A stretch of DNA of 59,279 bases from Bradyrhizobium monzae (GTDB taxonomy: Bacteria > Pseudomonadota > Alphaproteobacteria > Rhizobiales > Xanthobacteraceae). Below, one piece after another: positions 56,258 to 59,279 of the stretch. The stretch is from contig NZ_JAIRDQ010000018.1 of the NCBI RefSeq assembly GCF_021458635.1, forward strand, positions 1 to 59,279, in the 5' to 3' direction. Every line of letters starts with the position of its first letter. Within the stretch, counting starts at the first letter, position 1. The notes beneath the pieces are model-generated. The model was not told the origin of the DNA. It made no database searches and was given only the letters and a program-made list of their open reading frames with translations. Made by a program: the position numbers and the translations under genes.

Positions 56258-57556
56258 ATGGATGGATTGATTAGCGAGCCACGTAGAATGCAGGTTATTG
56301 AAGACCTTGAATCAAACGTCCGTTCGTACTCACGTTCGTTTCCTTCGATTTTTAGTCGAGCGCGTGGCTCGATCATGCTAACGGACGATGGTCGAAAGAT
56401 CATTGACTTTCTCTCCGGCGCTGGAGCGTTGAACTACGGCCACAACAATCATCGGATTAGAGCGGCTCTTACCGAGTATCTAGCATCGGATGCCGTAATC
56501 CACGGGCTCGACATGGCCACTCCCGCAAAGCTCGAATTTATGAAGACCTTTAGCTCTGTCATACTAAAGGAGCGGGACCTGCAATACCGTTTCCAATTCA
56601 CAGGCCCAACGGGGGCTAATGCTATCGAAGCAGCTTTAAAGCTCTCACGCAAAGTCACCGGACGTCAAAACATCATTTCATTTACGCATGGGTATCACGG
56701 CATGAGTTTAGGAGCGATTGCCGCGAGCGGTAGTCGTTTCTACCGCACAGCCAGCGGCGTTTCTTTGTCGGGCACGACTTTCATGCCCTATGATGGCTAT
56801 CTTGGGTCCGCTCTGGATACGGCCGACTATCTGCGAACGATATTGTTAGACGAGAGCAGTGGCATCGACTATCCAGCTGCCATCCTCGTCGAAACTGTAC
56901 AAGGAGAAGGCGGCATAAATGTAGCTCGCAGGGAGTGGTTGCAATCAGTTCAGGCTATCGCAAAAGCTGTTGGCGCCCTCTTCATCGTTGACGATATCCA
57001 GATGGGCTGTGGTCGCACGGGCGAATTCTTTAGCTTCGAATTCGCAGCGTTGTCGCCAGATATTGTCGTGCTATCGAAATCGCTAAGTGGGTACGGTCTG
57101 CCACTATCAATGTTATTGATCAAAGAAGAGTTCGACGCGTGGCGACCAGGGGAACACACGGGAACGTTTCGGGGTAACAACCTTGCGCTCGTATCTGCAG
57201 CCGCAGCCCTAGATATTTACTGGCGCTGTCGCACTTTCTCACGGGGCGTTGAGTGCATGGGAAGCCTCATGCGCCGCCGACTTGAGGCCATTGCATCCCA
57301 ACATGGAAATGTTTTTGCTGTTCGAGGGCGGGGCATGGTGTTGGGGTTTGATTGCAGAACGACCGAAATCGCAGAGACCACCACACGCAAGGCATTCGAG
57401 AAGGGGTTGATCATAGAACGATGCGGACCTGTCGATCAGGTCGTAAAATTCTTGCCTGCACTCACGATAGATTCCGACACGCTAAATCAAGGCCTTGAGA
57501 TATTCGAGGAAGCATTGACCGAAACATTAAAGCAAACCAAGCTCGCGGTGAGCTGA
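56258..57556 (+). CDS. ectB: Diaminobutyrate-2-oxoglutarate aminotransferase (EctB-like)
   Basis: A 432-residue class III PLP aminotransferase of the EctB group, which interconverts aspartate semialdehyde and L-2,4-diaminobutyrate. The N-terminus LESNVRSYSRSFPSIFSRARGS, the segment GAGALNYGHNNHRIRAAL, FTGPTGANAIEAALKLSRKVTGR, VETVQGEGGINVA, VDDIQMGCGRTGEFFSFE and the PLP lysine in VLSKSLSGYGLP are all close to EctB/DoeD. ATG 56258 has GGAG 9 nt upstream; GTG 56222 is an alternative. No ectA or ectC is present, so a catabolic (DoeD-type) role in diaminobutyrate breakdown is more likely than ectoine synthesis. It is followed after 33 bp by an enoyl-CoA hydratase gene. Confidence 0.88.
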   Translation: MDGLISEPRRMQVIEDLESNVRSYSRSFPSIFSRARGSIMLTDDGRKIIDFLSGAGALNYGHNNHRIRAALTEYLASDAVIHGLDMATPAKLEFMKTFSSVILKERDLQYRFQFTGPTGANAIEAALKLSRKVTGRQNIISFTHGYHGMSLGAIAASGSRFYRTASGVSLSGTTFMPYDGYLGSALDTADYLRTILLDESSGIDYPAAILVETVQGEGGINVARREWLQSVQAIAKAVGALFIVDDIQMGCGRTGEFFSFEFAALSPDIVVLSKSLSGYGLPLSMLLIKEEFDAWRPGEHTGTFRGNNLALVSAAAALDIYWRCRTFSRGVECMGSLMRRRLEAIASQHGNVFAVRGRGMVLGFDCRTTEIAETTTRKAFEKGLIIERCGPVDQVVKFLPALTIDSDTLNQGLEIFEEALTETLKQTKLAVS

Positions 57557-57589
57557 CCGTTCATCCAGACGACAAGTGAAGGAAACACC

Positions 57590-58477
57590 ATGTATGAGAC
57601 CATCAAATATGATCTCGTCGAGAAGATACTCACTATCACCTTGAATCGGCCTGAGAAGCTTAACACATGTACCGCTATTATGGAGCGGGAAATGATCGAC
57701 GCATTCGATCGCGCCGATAAGGACAATGATGTCCGCGCTATTATCGTGACCGGCGCAGGCCGAGCCTTCTGCGCTGGCGCCGATCTTTCCTCAGGCGCTG
57801 ACACATTTGACCGCGACGCGCGGCGAGGGCCGGTGAAACGGCTGCCCGATGGCGCGGTCGACTATAGCGATCCACAGATCAGTGACGCTGGCGGTAAGAT
57901 CACGTTGCAGATTTTCAAGTGCCTCAAACCCGTCATTGCTGCGGTGAACGGCCCGGCTGTCGGCATGGGCGCGACCATGCTGCTCGCGATGGACATCCGC
58001 ATCGCATCTGAGGCCGCGCGCTTCGGGTTCGTGTTTTCACAGCGTGGCATCGTTCCGGAGGGATCCTCAACCTGGTTCTTGCCGCGCATCGTCGGTATCG
58101 CACAAGCGCTGGAGTGGACTTACAGCGGGCGGGTATTCCCGGCGCAGGAGGCGCTCGCCGGCCGACTAGTCAGCAAGTTGGTACAGCCCGATCAACTGCT
58201 GCCAACGGCGCGTGCGCTCGCCTGCGAGATCGCCCAGAAGACCGCACCCGTATCGGTCGCGCTGACCCGGCAGATGATGTGGCGCATGCTGGGTGCCGAT
58301 GATCCTATGGAAGCTCACAAGATCGAAAGCCGCGGCATCTATGCAAGAGGCCGTTCCGCCGACGCAAAGGAAGGCGTCTCAGCGTTCCTGGAGAAGCGGC
58401 CCCCGGTTTTCCAGGACAAGGTGCCCGCCGACATGCCGGACTATTTTCCATGGTGGACGGAGCGGGAGTACGAATAG
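57590..58477 (+). CDS. Enoyl-CoA hydratase/isomerase family protein (crotonase)
   Basis: A 295-residue crotonase-fold enzyme acting on acyl-CoA thioesters. The oxyanion hole segments are AGRAFCAGADLSSG near residue 62 and AAVNGPAVGMGATMLLAMDI near 120; FGFVFSQRGIVPEGSSTWFLPRIVG follows, with the catalytic Glu of hydratases in VPEGSS. The C-terminal helix region EGVSAFLEKRPPVF is typical. GAAGGAA lies before the ATG. It begins 33 bp after the EctB-like gene and probably shares its transcript, which would place the aminotransferase in a CoA-linked degradation route. Confidence 0.9.
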   Translation: MYETIKYDLVEKILTITLNRPEKLNTCTAIMEREMIDAFDRADKDNDVRAIIVTGAGRAFCAGADLSSGADTFDRDARRGPVKRLPDGAVDYSDPQISDAGGKITLQIFKCLKPVIAAVNGPAVGMGATMLLAMDIRIASEAARFGFVFSQRGIVPEGSSTWFLPRIVGIAQALEWTYSGRVFPAQEALAGRLVSKLVQPDQLLPTARALACEIAQKTAPVSVALTRQMMWRMLGADDPMEAHKIESRGIYARGRSADAKEGVSAFLEKRPPVFQDKVPADMPDYFPWWTEREYE

Positions 58478-58740
58478 TGAGTCCGCATTCCGGGCCAACC
58501 GATGTGCAACCAAAACCGTGCGTCTGTGATGTTGCTTGATGAGACACCGACCCATGGCAGATCACGCCGCGCGAGGGTCGAAGCCGAGGTGGAAGAGGGA
58601 GTCAATTTCGGCGAGGAGGGCTCTTGCCGAGCGGGAGTTGCATTCTGGATTGCTTGAAAGGATGAGCGCAGGCCTTCGGCGCCACCGGGCCGCGGCAGCA
58701 TACGAAGTTGCACGTTTCAAATGGCTTCGTTAGTCGTCCG
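58478..58740. other. Spacer before the IS5 remnant
   Basis: No supported gene. Confidence 0.5.
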
Positions 58741-59279
58741 TTAAGAAGCCTGATTGAGCGACACTAGGGCGCGCGGGCGCCATAATGGGAATAGGAACAG
58801 GCACCGGAGTTCTCTCGGCCAGGCGAGGATGCGCCGGAAGTTGTAGCGGATGGCTGAGAGGATGACGTTAGCGGCATCGCCCGCGCGACCTCTAGTGACC
58901 TTCGGCTTTCAGGTGCCCGGTGATGGGTCGATGGTGGACCCGGCGAGGCAGCTCGCGTTTATGACATCGAAGAAGCCGAGCGTCTGGCCGGAGATGAAGA
59001 CGCGACGGGGATTTTCGCGCTGTCGTGGCCGTTGACACAGGCCTGCTCGATCGCACAGCCGGTGAGTATCTCGGTGCGGTCAACAAGGTGTACCGTCGTG
59101 CGGTTATCGGCCATCGCCTCGGTGTGCAGCATGAATAGGCTACGGGGAGCACCGAGATTGTCGGTGACGATGGAGGCCTTCACCCCAAACTCGTAAGGAG
59201 CGGCGGCCTTGCCCTTGCCGAAGCACTCCACCTCCGGGACATAGAGGTAATAAAGCTTGAAGCCGCGCTGGCGCGTCTC
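58741..59279 (-). pseudogene. IS5-family transposase remnant (cut by window edge)
   Basis: From the right edge on the minus strand: YYLYVPEVECFGKGKAAAPY and EFGVKASIVTDN, HTEAMADN, TEILTGCAIEQACVNGHDSAKI, then in another frame KRELPRRVHHRPITGHLKAEGH, and finally ANVILSAIRYNFRRILAWPRE to a stop at 58741. These are the second half of an IS5-group (IS1031-like) DDE transposase, including the HLKAEG catalytic-glutamate region. At least three frame changes and an internal deletion make it inactive. Confidence 0.8.

Overview
The window looks like part of a symbiosis or accessory island of a Bradyrhizobium-type alphaproteobacterium. The evidence is a porin of the Bradyrhizobium/RopA type, the dense mix of rhizobial insertion-sequence remnants (IS66, IS3, IS21, IS110, IS5, an integrase piece), many frameshifted genes with long non-coding spacers, and patches of very GC-rich third codon positions beside lower-GC genes. 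The genus is inferred from sequence character, not from a marker gene. No rRNA, tRNA or CRISPR array was seen.

Layout. 1-0.4 kb: an IS66 element running off the left edge, inserted in an IS3-family transposase remnant. 1-9.4 kb: amino-acid/amine catabolism. It holds a frameshifted glutamate dehydrogenase, an Lrp/AsnC regulator divergent from a DadA/PuuB-like FAD amine oxidase plus a cupin, a succinate-semialdehyde dehydrogenase and an LDH2-family dehydrogenase. 10-25 kb: a Tat-exported PotD-like binding protein, broken HpcH/HpaI aldolase and FAD-linked oxidase genes, an SDR, a CmcJ/NvfI-type Fe(II) oxygenase, a DUF2817 (M14-like) hydrolase, an AhpC-AhpD pair, a CurA-like reductase, decayed eutB and eutC (ectoine-utilisation type) and a second DUF2817 hydrolase. 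25-30 kb: amidohydrolase, Rieske ferredoxin, a hypothetical protein, a putidaredoxin-type ferredoxin and a ferredoxin reductase, an electron-transfer set without an oxygenase. 30-38 kb: IS21 remnant, second PotD-like binding protein followed by a decayed permease, IlvD/EDD dehydratase, alpha-hydroxy-acid oxidase and an intact HpcH/HpaI aldolase. 38.5-39.8 kb: an apparently complete IS110-family element with a 13-bp flanking repeat. 40-46 kb: MFS exporter, SET-domain remnant, DoeA/EutD-like ectoine hydrolase and a second CmcJ-type oxygenase. 47-54 kb: a complete polyamine-type ABC importer (third binding protein, two permeases, ATPase) and a porin with a clear terminator. 54-59 kb: broken PabB-PabA fusion, integrase remnant, EctB-type diaminobutyrate aminotransferase with an enoyl-CoA hydratase, and an IS5-family remnant at the right edge.

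How it may work together (inference). Three near-identical binding proteins, two CmcJ-type oxygenases, two DUF2817 hydrolases, two HpcH/HpaI aldolases (one dead) and two permease-1 genes (one dead) indicate that an uptake-and-catabolism module was duplicated and partly eroded. Together with EutB/EutC/DoeA/EctB-like genes this points to import and oxidative or hydrolytic breakdown of an ectoine-like or other modified diamino-acid compound. The combination of CmcJ-type oxygenases with DUF2817 hydrolases is the least familiar part and the best candidate for an undescribed pathway.
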